Shown piece after piece: positions 16,622 through 24,942 of a stretch of 64,000 bases of DNA. A program made the position numbers and the translations under genes. Below the pieces are notes generated by a model. It searched no databases. It saw nothing but the letters and a program-made list of their open reading frames with translations, and had not been told where the DNA came from. The stretch comes from UBA9630 sp037137555 (GTDB lineage: Bacteria; Patescibacteriota; Minisyncoccia; Moranbacterales; UBA2206), in NCBI GenBank assembly GCA_037137555.1, contig JBAXKA010000002.1, forward strand, positions 1 to 64,000, given 5' to 3'. Numbering within the stretch: position 1 is the first letter of the stretch; each line of letters begins with the position of its first letter.

Positions 16622-17116
16622 ATGAAAATTTTAGGCATAGATCCTGGCACAGCCACAACTGGCTGGGGAATTATTGAAATACAGGGAGGCAAGCTTTTGC
16701 CTTTGGCTTATGGTCATATCAGCACTTCAAAAGATAACAGCGACGATGAAAGAATTCTAGAAGTTTCGCTAGATTTAGAAAAAATAATTAAAGAACATAA
16801 ACCGGAAGAAGCTGCCATTGAAAGTTTGTTTTTTTTTAAAAACCAAAAAACCGTTATTCAAGTTGCTCAATCGCGTGGAGCAATTCTCTTGACTTTAAAG
16901 CAAAATGATGTTAAGGTTTTTAGTTACACTCCACTCCAAGTTAAGCAAGCACTCACGGGTTACGGCCGAGCAGAAAAAAAGCAGATGCAACAAATGATTA
17001 AAAATATTCTGCATCTGGGCTCTGTGCCAAAACCAGATGATGTCGCTGATGCACTGGCTATTGCTGTGTGTCATGCCAATAGTCGTGCCATAATTAGTTT
17101 AAGAAAAAACGCATGA
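16622..17116 (+). CDS. ruvC: Crossover junction endodeoxyribonuclease RuvC
   Basis: RuvC resolves Holliday junctions by paired nicks. The 164-aa protein has the acidic active site: D7 in ILGIDPGTATTGWG, E67 in AAIESLFF, and the late pair in PDDVADALAIA. The VQVAQSRGAILL-type helix and the GYGRAEKKQM segment are present. It follows yebC directly and its stop overlaps the ATG of the 7TM gene (ATGA). ruvB lies upstream at 9634; ruvA is not in the window. Confidence 0.95.
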   Translation: MKILGIDPGTATTGWGIIEIQGGKLLPLAYGHISTSKDNSDDERILEVSLDLEKIIKEHKPEEAAIESLFFFKNQKTVIQVAQSRGAILLTLKQNDVKVFSYTPLQVKQALTGYGRAEKKQMQQMIKNILHLGSVPKPDDVADALAIAVCHANSRAIISLRKNA

Positions 17117-17778
17117 ATGAATTTAATTTTAGCATTAGCCCAATTTTAACTTTCTTTTTAAATACTGGCGTGCCATTTGAAACAATCAAATTAATTTTAA
17201 TGCTTCCAATTATTGCCACTTTTATTGCTTTTTTGCGTCAGGTTGTGGGAATAAAAGCCTTTGGAATTTATACTCCCCTACTTATAACTTTTGCTTTTCT
17301 AGCGACTAATGGCATCAAATATGGCATCGCAATTTTTATAATTATTATTCTTATTGGCATGCTGATGAGAATTGCACTTAAATCTTTTCGTTTGCTTTAT
17401 CTTCCCCGCGTTGCCATCATGCTCACTATTGTTGCTTTGTCTATTTTAATTATGCTCGCTATTGGCGGAAGCTTAAAAAGAACTGGTCTGGCGTCTGTGT
17501 CAATTTTTCCAATCCTAATTATGATTACGCTAGTGGAAAAATTTATTGCTGTTCAAATTGAAAAAGGCGACCGAGCAGCGATCTTTCTAGCAACCGAGAC
17601 TTTAGTTATTTCTATTTTAGGTTTTTATCTCGCTAGCTGGGAAACACTGATTCATTTTGTAACTTTTTATCCTTGGGTTATTCTGCTCACTATTCCGCTC
17701 AATGTTATACTTGGCAAATGGACCGGATTGCGTTTGAGTGAATATTTGCGTTTCGGAGAAATTATAAAAAGAAGTTAG
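17113..17778 (+). CDS. 7TM protein of the transglutaminase-linked family
   Basis: The 221-aa integral membrane protein has six to seven hydrophobic helices and the conserved segment VGIKAFGIYTPLLITFAFL. It matches the 7TM half of the family in which an inactive transglutaminase domain is fused to seven helices (7TM_transglut). Published comparative genomics (Iyer et al. 2009) links that family to RimK-like ATP-grasp ligases and retropepsin-like peptidases, exactly the next gene here. This copy has no N-terminal transglutaminase domain. It overlaps ruvC by 4 bases and precedes the first ligase by 4. A role in anchoring or exporting a ligase product is an inference. Confidence 0.8.
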   Translation: MNEFNFSISPILTFFLNTGVPFETIKLILMLPIIATFIAFLRQVVGIKAFGIYTPLLITFAFLATNGIKYGIAIFIIIILIGMLMRIALKSFRLLYLPRVAIMLTIVALSILIMLAIGGSLKRTGLASVSIFPILIMITLVEKFIAVQIEKGDRAAIFLATETLVISILGFYLASWETLIHFVTFYPWVILLTIPLNVILGKWTGLRLSEYLRFGEIIKRS

Positions 17779-17782
17779 GCCT

Positions 17783-19177
17783 ATGTTTGAATTTATTAAA
17801 AAAAGTCGGGGCATCTTAGGAATGAATTCTAGAAATTTGGAATATATCCGTCCCTATAATCGTGCTTGTGCCAAAAAATTGGCCGACAATAAATTGCTGA
17901 GCAAGAAAATTCTCAAAAAAAATGACATTGCTGTTCCAGCACTTATTGCTCAAATTAAAACACTGGAGGATTTGGATATTTTTGATTGGCACGCTTTGCC
18001 TGATAGTTTTGTCCTAAAACCTAATCGGGGATTTGGTGGTGAGGGAATTATTGTGATTTATGGTCGCAAAAAAAATCGCACAGATGTTTGGGTGAAAGCT
18101 GATGGATCGAGTATTTCCATTGATGACCTTAAAAATCACACCAGAAATATTCTTGATGGATCATATTCATTGTCTGGTATTCCTGATATTGCTTTTTTTG
18201 AGGAACGCTTAAAACTTTTAAAACTTTTCAAGCCTTATGCTTTTAAAGGAATTCCGGATATTCGTATTATTGTTTTTAATAAAATGCCGATCATGGCAAT
18301 GCTTCGCCTTCCTACTAAAGGCTCACACGGAAAAGCTAATTTAGCACAAGGTGCCATTGGTGTTGGTATCGACTTGGCTTCTGGCGTAACCACAACAGCA
18401 GTACTGGGCAAACAAAAAATTATTGAATATTTACCAAACACAAAACTCTTGCTTTCTGGAATTAAAATTCCCTACTGGCTAGATATTTTAACTTTAGCTG
18501 TGCGATCGCAAGAAATTTCTGGATTAGGTTTTCTTGGTGTGGATATAGCGATTGATAAAGATCGCGGACCAGTAATTTTGGAACTTAATGCTCGGCCAGG
18601 ATTAGCTATTCAAGTGGCTAATCTTGATGGACTAAAAAGACGCTTAAAAAAAGCCGCTGGCATTAAAATCAAAACGACTAAAAAAGGCATTCGTGTTGGT
18701 ATGGATCTTTTTGGAGGAGAAATTGAAGAAGAGTTGGAAGAAATTTCTGGAAAAAAAGTCATTGGCACTGTGGAAAAAATAAAACTAATCGGCAAGGACG
18801 GAAAAGAAATTGAAGTGGAAGCAAAAATCGATACTGGTGCTGACTGGTCATCAATTGATAATGAACTGGCCAAAAAATTAGGCTTCACGGAAACAATTGA
18901 AGAATTTGAAAAATTAAAAATGCCCTATGAAAACTTAAAAAATTTAGACAAAGAAAAACGCTGGGAAATTTATAAAAATATTCCTCATATTGCCTCGACC
19001 ATTCCAGTTAAGTCTTCCAACGGTTACACTTATCGGCCAATGATTAATATCGAATTCGTTATGGACAGCATAGCCGTATCCACGAAAATAACTGTAATTG
19101 ATCGTTCTCATATGCAATATCCTATGATTATCGGAAAAGTTAATTTGAAAAAGTTTTTAATTGATACAAGCAAATAA
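17783..19177 (+). CDS. ATP-grasp ligase fused to a retropepsin-like domain
   Basis: Residues about 1-300 form an ATP-grasp domain: FVLKPNRGFGGEGIIVIYG (ATP-binding loop near residue 75) and VILELNARPGLAI (metal ligands near 260). The family (alpha-L-glutamate ligase-related, ATPgrasp_ST) joins a carboxylate to an amine. Residues about 330-464 form a RimB-like aspartic peptidase domain with VEAKIDTGADWSSI (D350 catalytic candidate) and a later IIGKVNLKKFLI. The fusion suggests ligation and trimming of the same peptide or conjugate. It follows the 7TM gene and leads three further ATP-grasp genes. Confidence 0.88.
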   Translation: MFEFIKKSRGILGMNSRNLEYIRPYNRACAKKLADNKLLSKKILKKNDIAVPALIAQIKTLEDLDIFDWHALPDSFVLKPNRGFGGEGIIVIYGRKKNRTDVWVKADGSSISIDDLKNHTRNILDGSYSLSGIPDIAFFEERLKLLKLFKPYAFKGIPDIRIIVFNKMPIMAMLRLPTKGSHGKANLAQGAIGVGIDLASGVTTTAVLGKQKIIEYLPNTKLLLSGIKIPYWLDILTLAVRSQEISGLGFLGVDIAIDKDRGPVILELNARPGLAIQVANLDGLKRRLKKAAGIKIKTTKKGIRVGMDLFGGEIEEELEEISGKKVIGTVEKIKLIGKDGKEIEVEAKIDTGADWSSIDNELAKKLGFTETIEEFEKLKMPYENLKNLDKEKRWEIYKNIPHIASTIPVKSSNGYTYRPMINIEFVMDSIAVSTKITVIDRSHMQYPMIIGKVNLKKFLIDTSK

Positions 19178-19181
19178 GCCT

Positions 19182-20081
19182 ATGCTCCTTATTCTCAGAA
19201 GTAAAAAAAGAATTTTAAAAAAAGTTAAAAAATTCAACGAACTAATCTCTCATCATCTAAAAAACGCAGGGGTTGATTTTTCTTTTGCCAGTTTTGAAGA
19301 CATTGAAATTTTTATGGAAACTGGCAAGATAAATCTTCTTATTGATGACAAGCCACTGCAAAACTGGAAAACTATTTATCCACGAAAGGTTGGAGAATAT
19401 CGAATATTAGCCTTTATTTTGGCAAACTTAAGCAAGAAAAATAAACTAATTTTTATTGATCGCTTTTTGGAAAATTCTTCCTCCACAACTAAAATTGTTC
19501 AGATGTTTCAATTTGCTCAAAATAAAATACCCATTCCAAAAACATACTACACGACAACATATTCACGAAAGCAATTAAGCTCTGCCGTTAAGTTCTTAGG
19601 ACTTCCTGTTGTAATAAAAAAATGCAACACATCGCAAGGATCAGGAGTGTTTCTAGCTAAAACCGTTTCAGAATTAAACAAATCAATAAAAGCTCTTTTG
19701 AAAAGCAAAAATAATGGGTCTATTTTTCTCCAAGAATTTATTCCAAATGATTTTGAATATAGAATATTTGTGACCGGAAATAAAATTGGGGCCGCCGAAA
19801 AAAAGATCAGAACGAAGGCTGGCGAATTTAGAAATAATGTTCACCTGGGAGCCAGAGAAGAGTTTGTGAAAATATCTGATGTTAAAAAAAATATTCTCAA
19901 AATAGCTCTAAAAGCTTCGCACATTTCCAATATTCAGGTCTCGGGTGTAGATATTGTTGAAGCAAATGGACGAATAGTTGTGTTTGAAGCAAATAGTTGC
20001 CCCGGATTAACTTTTGATGAAAAAATATCGCCAGAATTAAAAAGCCTAGCTAACTACCTCGAAGAATGCGAAAAAAAATAA
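19182..20081 (+). CDS. RimK-like ATP-grasp ligase, second of four
   Basis: From ATG 19182 (4 bases after the previous stop; an in-frame TTG at 19161 is less likely) the 299-aa protein has an N-terminal pre-ATP-grasp region, the lysine-bearing PVVIKKCNTSQGSGVFLAKT loop (near residue 143), IFLQEFIPNDFEYRIFVTG and the metal-binding VFEANSCPGLTF (near 266). The Asn-Ser variation in the last motif is normal. It resembles RimK/glutathione synthetase-type ligases. Substrates cannot be inferred. It overlaps the next ligase by 16 bases. Confidence 0.85.
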   Translation: MLLILRSKKRILKKVKKFNELISHHLKNAGVDFSFASFEDIEIFMETGKINLLIDDKPLQNWKTIYPRKVGEYRILAFILANLSKKNKLIFIDRFLENSSSTTKIVQMFQFAQNKIPIPKTYYTTTYSRKQLSSAVKFLGLPVVIKKCNTSQGSGVFLAKTVSELNKSIKALLKSKNNGSIFLQEFIPNDFEYRIFVTGNKIGAAEKKIRTKAGEFRNNVHLGAREEFVKISDVKKNILKIALKASHISNIQVSGVDIVEANGRIVVFEANSCPGLTFDEKISPELKSLANYLEECEKK

Positions 20082-21004
20082 TTATGTATTATGGACAAGA
20101 AAAAACCGGACCAGATCCGTTTTTTAATTTTGGCCACAAAAAAAGTGTCTATTATTATTTTTTCGAATATGGCAAAAAAATGGGCTTCGATATGTTTTTA
20201 GCGAGTGGTAAAAAAAATTATTTAGGCGAGTTGAATTTTAAAAATCCTCTTTTTTTTGATGGATTAAAATTCAAGCCTACGCAAGAGGCTATTCAAGTTG
20301 ACGCCGTTTATGACAGAAGTGGCGGATTGAATTTTCCCTCACCAGAAATTAAAAAAATACTTAATAACTTAAAATTTAAAACGCTCTGTAATAATAAAAA
20401 TAGTATGTATGTTTTATTGGGAAAGTTTATGCCCAAAAGTATTGAAATAAAAAATCAGACTGAATTAAAAACAGCCTTACTAAACTTTCCTGCAAAAAAA
20501 ATTGCTGTCTTGAAACCCGCAGCTGGACTTGGTGGAAAAGGCATTGTAATTGACCTTCCTCAAAATTTAGCCAAAGTAATCTTAGAAGAAAAAAAGGAAT
20601 ATGTTTTGCAACAATTCGTGGACACTTCGCATGGCATAAAAAATATTACCAAAGAAAAACATGATTTAAGAATTATTATTATTGATGGAGAAATAATTAT
20701 GGCTAGCGTTAGAACGCCAAAAGAAGGTAGTTACTTGGCAAATGTTGCTCAGGGCGGAAAAATACAAGAAATTGATATTAAAAAAATTCCAGCAAAAGCA
20801 CTTGTGCTAACAAAAAAAATTCAGAAAATTCTCGACAAAAAATATAATTACCCGTTATATTCTATCGATCTTGGATTTGAAAATGAACAGCCTTATGTTT
20901 TTGAATTAAATGATCAAATTGGCTTTCCTTCAGAAAAAATGCCTGGACATAAAATTTTTATGCATAAATTAATAAAATCATTAGAAAAAATAGCTAACTC
21001 TTAA
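20066..21004 (+). CDS. ATP-grasp ligase, third of four
   Basis: The 312-aa protein has a divergent N-terminus (MYYGQEKTGPDPFFNFGHKK) and then the ATP-grasp core: VLKPAAGLGGKGIVI near residue 147, YVLQQFVDT, KHDLRIIIIDGEIIMASVRTP, and VFELNDQIGF near 279, where the usual ELNxxPG has lost its proline. It resembles glutathione-synthetase-like ligases. The gene overlaps its upstream neighbour by 16 bases and lies 12 bases before the fourth ligase. Confidence 0.82.
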   Translation: MRKKIIMYYGQEKTGPDPFFNFGHKKSVYYYFFEYGKKMGFDMFLASGKKNYLGELNFKNPLFFDGLKFKPTQEAIQVDAVYDRSGGLNFPSPEIKKILNNLKFKTLCNNKNSMYVLLGKFMPKSIEIKNQTELKTALLNFPAKKIAVLKPAAGLGGKGIVIDLPQNLAKVILEEKKEYVLQQFVDTSHGIKNITKEKHDLRIIIIDGEIIMASVRTPKEGSYLANVAQGGKIQEIDIKKIPAKALVLTKKIQKILDKKYNYPLYSIDLGFENEQPYVFELNDQIGFPSEKMPGHKIFMHKLIKSLEKIANS

Positions 21005-21016
21005 TAAATAAATATT

Positions 21017-21988
21017 ATGCAAAAAAATTCAGCTATCATTAAAAAAATTGTTCGTGAGATGGGTGGAACAATTGAAAAAATAGTGCCAGAGAGAAGTTGT
21101 TTTTTAATTAAAATTGCTGGTGAAAAAATATTATTTTCCAGAAAATTTCAAATTGCTAGCGACTTTTTTTCCGGCAGAGCTTTGACTGCCCATAAAGATT
21201 TAACTTATGTTGCTTTAAAAGAAAACGATCTTCCAACTCCAGGCTCTGTTTGTTTTTATAAAAAATCTATTAGCACAAAAAACATAGCAACCGAACTTGC
21301 TTTGTTGAATTATCCAATCGTAATAAAAGATGCTAACGGCTCAAATAGCAAAGGCGTTTTTGTTAATATTAAAAATTTAGTTGAAGCAAAAGAAATAATC
21401 TTTCAAGAAATAAATAATTTTCCCTACTTAATTGCTCAGGAAATGGTTTTTGGCAAAGAATTTCGCGTGCTAGTTTTGGGAAATAAAGTTATCGGCGTTT
21501 TAGAGATGATTCCTTCAAGAGTTTTTGGAAATGCCAAAAATACTATCCGCGAGTTAATCGAAATAAAGCAACTGAAAATGAGCCGGAAAACTGCTTGCGA
21601 TATTACATTAAATAAAATATTAGAACTTCAGGGGTTTAATCTTGAAAGTATTTTAAAAAAAGATCAGACCGTTTTTATAAAAAATAATGCTTGCTTGGCT
21701 GAAGGAGGTGAAACAAAAGATGCAACCAGTTTAATAAATCTAAATATAGAAATTCTTTGTGTCAAAGCCGCAAAAGCAACTGGAAAAAATCTGGCTGGAA
21801 TTGATATTATTTGTGATGATATTAGTAAGAATCCTAGCGAGCAAGCGTTTAGTATTTTAGAAATAAATGGCAAGCCTGATCTCTATATTCACTACAACCC
21901 CACTCACGGAAAAACTCAAAATGTGATAAAACCAATTATTGATTTCATTTTAAGCTTAAAAAAGACCGGAATTTCTTCGGGTTATTGA
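21017..21988 (+). CDS. ATP-grasp ligase, cyanophycin-synthetase-like, fourth of four
   Basis: The 323-aa protein has the ATP-grasp layout of the cyanophycin synthetase/GshF group: YPIVIKDANGSNSKGVFV (near residue 100), FRVLVLGNKVIGVLEMIPS, GNAKNTIRELIE, then a CLAEGGETKDATSLIN segment with the characteristic GG and D, and ILEINGKPDLYIHY (near 280). Enzymes of this type add amino acids to peptide chains. It is the last gene of the operon; the next gene has its own promoter. Whether it polymerises or makes a single bond is unknown. Confidence 0.85.
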   Translation: MQKNSAIIKKIVREMGGTIEKIVPERSCFLIKIAGEKILFSRKFQIASDFFSGRALTAHKDLTYVALKENDLPTPGSVCFYKKSISTKNIATELALLNYPIVIKDANGSNSKGVFVNIKNLVEAKEIIFQEINNFPYLIAQEMVFGKEFRVLVLGNKVIGVLEMIPSRVFGNAKNTIRELIEIKQLKMSRKTACDITLNKILELQGFNLESILKKDQTVFIKNNACLAEGGETKDATSLINLNIEILCVKAAKATGKNLAGIDIICDDISKNPSEQAFSILEINGKPDLYIHYNPTHGKTQNVIKPIIDFILSLKKTGISSGY

Positions 21989-22009
21989 TTGTGGGATTTT
22001 TATTTCTCC

Positions 22010-22038
22010 TTGATATTCCTCCAAAAAAATGCTAGTCT
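22010..22038 (+). promoter_or_regulatory. Promoter of the class A PBP gene
   Basis: TTGATA (22010-22015), 17-bp spacer ending in TGC, TAGTCT (22033-22038). Leader of about 30 nt to the ATG at 22075. Confidence 0.65.
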
Positions 22039-22074
22039 GCAAACTAGATAAGCCTGTATAAAAAATTCATCTTT

Positions 22075-24645
22075 ATGCAAAATATTTTTTCACCTAAAAA
22101 TTCTAGCTATCCTAAAAAAGCTAGATTTAGCATGCCCTGGAAAAAACTTTTTATTTTTTTTGGTATTTTAGTTGGCACTGGAATTGTGACTGCTGTTGGT
22201 GTTTTTATTTATTTTTCCAAAGACTTGCCTGACCCAGGAAAAATAAACACGCGTTTTTTGGCGGAATCAACAAAAATCTATGATCGCACTGGCGAGCATT
22301 TGCTTTATGAAGTTCATGGTGAAGAAAAAAGAACAAAAATTGCTTTTGCGGAAATGCCTGAAGTTTTAAAATTTGCCACAATCAGCCTAGAAGATCAAGA
22401 TTTTTACAATCATTACGGAATCAAGTTAAGTTCTATTTTGCGTTCCATTTTCAAAGATCTTATCAATCTTGGCAAAGCTCAAGGCGGATCAACCATCACC
22501 CAACAATTTGTCAAAAATTCCCTACTCACCAATGAAAAAACGCTAATCAGAAAAGTTAAAGAAGTTATTCTTTCGCTCGAACTAGAAACAAAATTTTCTA
22601 AAGATGAAATTTTAGCCATGTATCTCAATGAAATTCCCTATGGCTCAAACGCCTATGGCATTGAAGCGGCCGCTCAAACTTTTTTTGGCAAACCGGCCAG
22701 AGAATTAACACTTGATGAAGCGGCTTTAATTTCTGCTTTGCCTCAGGCAACTGCCTATTATTCTCCGTATGGTTCACATCTTGATGCGTTAATTGGACGA
22801 AAAAACTTCGCCCTAAAAACGATGGCTCGTTTGGGTTATATTACTCAAGAACAATCCGATGAAGCAATAAACACGATGACACTTAATAAAATAAAACCAC
22901 AAAAAAATATTTTTGCCGCACCGCATTTCGTAATGTATATTAAAGATTATTTACAACAAAAATATGGCGATAAGGCCGTGGAGCAAGGTGGACTAAAAGT
23001 TTATACCACGCTCGATTGGGACAAACAACAACTCGCTGAAAAAGTTGTCAAAGAAGGTGCCGAAAAAAATGCAAAAACATATGGAGCGGGCAATGCTGGT
23101 CTCGTAGCAATGGATCCAAAAACGGGACAAATTCTTGCGATGGTTGGGAGTAAGGATTATTTTGCGGAAAGTGAACCGAAAGGTTGTACGCAAGGAAAAA
23201 ATTGTGTCTTTGAACCAAATGTAAATATTGCCACTTCGCTTTTGCAACCAGGATCTTCTTTTAAGCCCTATGTTTATCTCACTGCTTTTGAAAAAGGTTT
23301 CACACCGGAAACAAATATTTGGGATGCAGATACCAATTTCAGCACCGAGGATGGAAAAATCTATAATCCAAAAAATTACGATGGCAAAAATAGCGGTCTC
23401 TTGCAAATGAAAGATGCGCTGGCAAGATCCTTGAATGTTCCTGCCGTTAAAACACTTTATTTAGCTGGTGTAAAAAATTCTGTTGCTACTGCAAAAAAAA
23501 TGGGAATTACAACGCTCAATGAACCAGCTCGTTATGGACTTTCTTTAGTGCTTGGTGGCGGTGAAGTAAAATTATTGGATCATGTTAATGCTTTTTCTAC
23601 TTTTGCCACTGGCGGAATTCGTCATAATAAAACAGCGATTTTGCGTATTGAAGATAGTAAAAATAATATACTTGAAAAATATATTGCTAATCAGGGAGAA
23701 AAAGTTATTGAAGAAAAATATATTGCCATGATTGATTATATTCTTTCTACAAATAGTCTTCGTGCTCCAGTTTTTGGCGACAAAAATGCTCTTAGTTTTG
23801 AGAATCGTCCAGTGGCTGCAAAAACAGGAACAACAAATGAGTGGCGTGATGGTTGGACGATGGGTTATACGCCATCATTAACTGTGGGCGTTTGGGCTGG
23901 CAATAACGATCATTCCACTATGAAACAAGGTGCTGATGGAATTTTTGTGGCGTCTCCAATTTGGCGTAGCTTTATGGATGAAGCTCTAAAAAACACAGCC
24001 ACTGAAAATTTTCCTAAATATGAACCAGAAGAAACTGGCAAGGATATTCTTGATGGCAAACTAGAAATAAAAAAAGAACTTAAGGTTTGTGAGATTCCCG
24101 ACGAAAATGATAAATATTGCCTCGTTAATGATTTTTGCCCGGAAAATAAAATTAAGAAAAAAAAGTTTTCTGACGCGCATAGTGTTTTATATTACATCAA
24201 TAAAGATGATGTCAGAGGAGATGCGCCAAAAGATCCCAAGAGCGATCCTCAATTTGAAAGCTGGGAAAAAGGTATAAAAAGTTGGCTGAAGGATCAAGAT
24301 TATTCCACAGACAGCGCACCAAAAGATGAATGTAAAGAAAAAGATTTTTCTGATTATAAGCCAAGTGTAGAAATAAAATCACCATCAAATGGCGAAACGA
24401 TAATCGCCACTTCTTTCACGATTTCTGTTAAAATTTCCGCTCCCTATGGAGTTAAAAATTCTACAATCAGTGTTAATGGCAATAATATCTCATCTAGTAA
24501 TAATGATTCTTTTAGTAATAACTACATAATTCCAGATGACAAAAAAAATTCCAGCTTAAATATAAAAGTTGAAACTACTGATAATAATGGCAACACAGAT
24601 TCAAAAAGTATTACAGTTAATACTAATGTTCCGGCGATACCTTAA
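22075..24645 (+). CDS. Class A penicillin-binding protein (PBP1A-like)
   Basis: This 856-aa bifunctional enzyme polymerises and crosslinks peptidoglycan outside the membrane. After one signal-anchor helix (residues about 24-49) comes the glycosyltransferase domain with the catalytic EDQDFYNHYG (Glu near 105) and GGSTITQQFVKN. The transpeptidase domain has the SSFK tetrad (S394), the SLN motif (near 452) and KTG (K583). The C-terminus (from about 760) is an Ig-like or fibronectin-like extension (PSVEIKSPSNGETIIATSF), an unusual but known addition. All catalytic residues are intact, so a peptidoglycan wall is expected. Confidence 0.95.
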   Translation: MQNIFSPKNSSYPKKARFSMPWKKLFIFFGILVGTGIVTAVGVFIYFSKDLPDPGKINTRFLAESTKIYDRTGEHLLYEVHGEEKRTKIAFAEMPEVLKFATISLEDQDFYNHYGIKLSSILRSIFKDLINLGKAQGGSTITQQFVKNSLLTNEKTLIRKVKEVILSLELETKFSKDEILAMYLNEIPYGSNAYGIEAAAQTFFGKPARELTLDEAALISALPQATAYYSPYGSHLDALIGRKNFALKTMARLGYITQEQSDEAINTMTLNKIKPQKNIFAAPHFVMYIKDYLQQKYGDKAVEQGGLKVYTTLDWDKQQLAEKVVKEGAEKNAKTYGAGNAGLVAMDPKTGQILAMVGSKDYFAESEPKGCTQGKNCVFEPNVNIATSLLQPGSSFKPYVYLTAFEKGFTPETNIWDADTNFSTEDGKIYNPKNYDGKNSGLLQMKDALARSLNVPAVKTLYLAGVKNSVATAKKMGITTLNEPARYGLSLVLGGGEVKLLDHVNAFSTFATGGIRHNKTAILRIEDSKNNILEKYIANQGEKVIEEKYIAMIDYILSTNSLRAPVFGDKNALSFENRPVAAKTGTTNEWRDGWTMGYTPSLTVGVWAGNNDHSTMKQGADGIFVASPIWRSFMDEALKNTATENFPKYEPEETGKDILDGKLEIKKELKVCEIPDENDKYCLVNDFCPENKIKKKKFSDAHSVLYYINKDDVRGDAPKDPKSDPQFESWEKGIKSWLKDQDYSTDSAPKDECKEKDFSDYKPSVEIKSPSNGETIIATSFTISVKISAPYGVKNSTISVNGNNISSSNNDSFSNNYIIPDDKKNSSLNIKVETTDNNGNTDSKSITVNTNVPAIP

Positions 24646-24651
24646 TATAAA

Positions 24652-24933
24652 TTACTTTAATTTAATATCCTCCACCACATCATCACCAACCTCTTGATTG
24701 ATTTTTTTAATGATGCGTGTTTTGTTTGTCCAAAGCTCGGCTGACCAGATGGAATTTTCCGCTTTAATAAATAAAGTTTTGTGTGCAAAATACTCTGGAT
24801 TAAATTTTTGCTTTCCAATTAAGCCAAATTCATCACTAATTACTTTTTTAAAAACAAAAAAGACAGTTTTATCATCCAACTGTTGTATTTTTTTAATTTT
24901 TCGTTGCCCTAAGATATCACCAAGCGCTTTCAT
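24652..24933 (-). CDS. DUF721 (DciA-like) protein
   Basis: The 93-aa protein reads like the DUF721/DciA domain: a basic N-terminus (ILGQRKIKKIQQ) and a core ending AHKTLFIKAENSIWSAELWTNKTRIIKKIN. DciA is the ancestral helicase loader that brings DnaB to the origin in bacteria lacking DnaC or DnaI. It lies 9 bases downstream of dnaN in the position where many bacteria have recF plus this gene. recF is absent. It converges with the PBP gene. Confidence 0.75.
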   Translation of the reverse strand: MKALGDILGQRKIKKIQQLDDKTVFFVFKKVISDEFGLIGKQKFNPEYFAHKTLFIKAENSIWSAELWTNKTRIIKKINQEVGDDVVEDIKLK

Positions 24934-24942
24934 TTTTTTATT

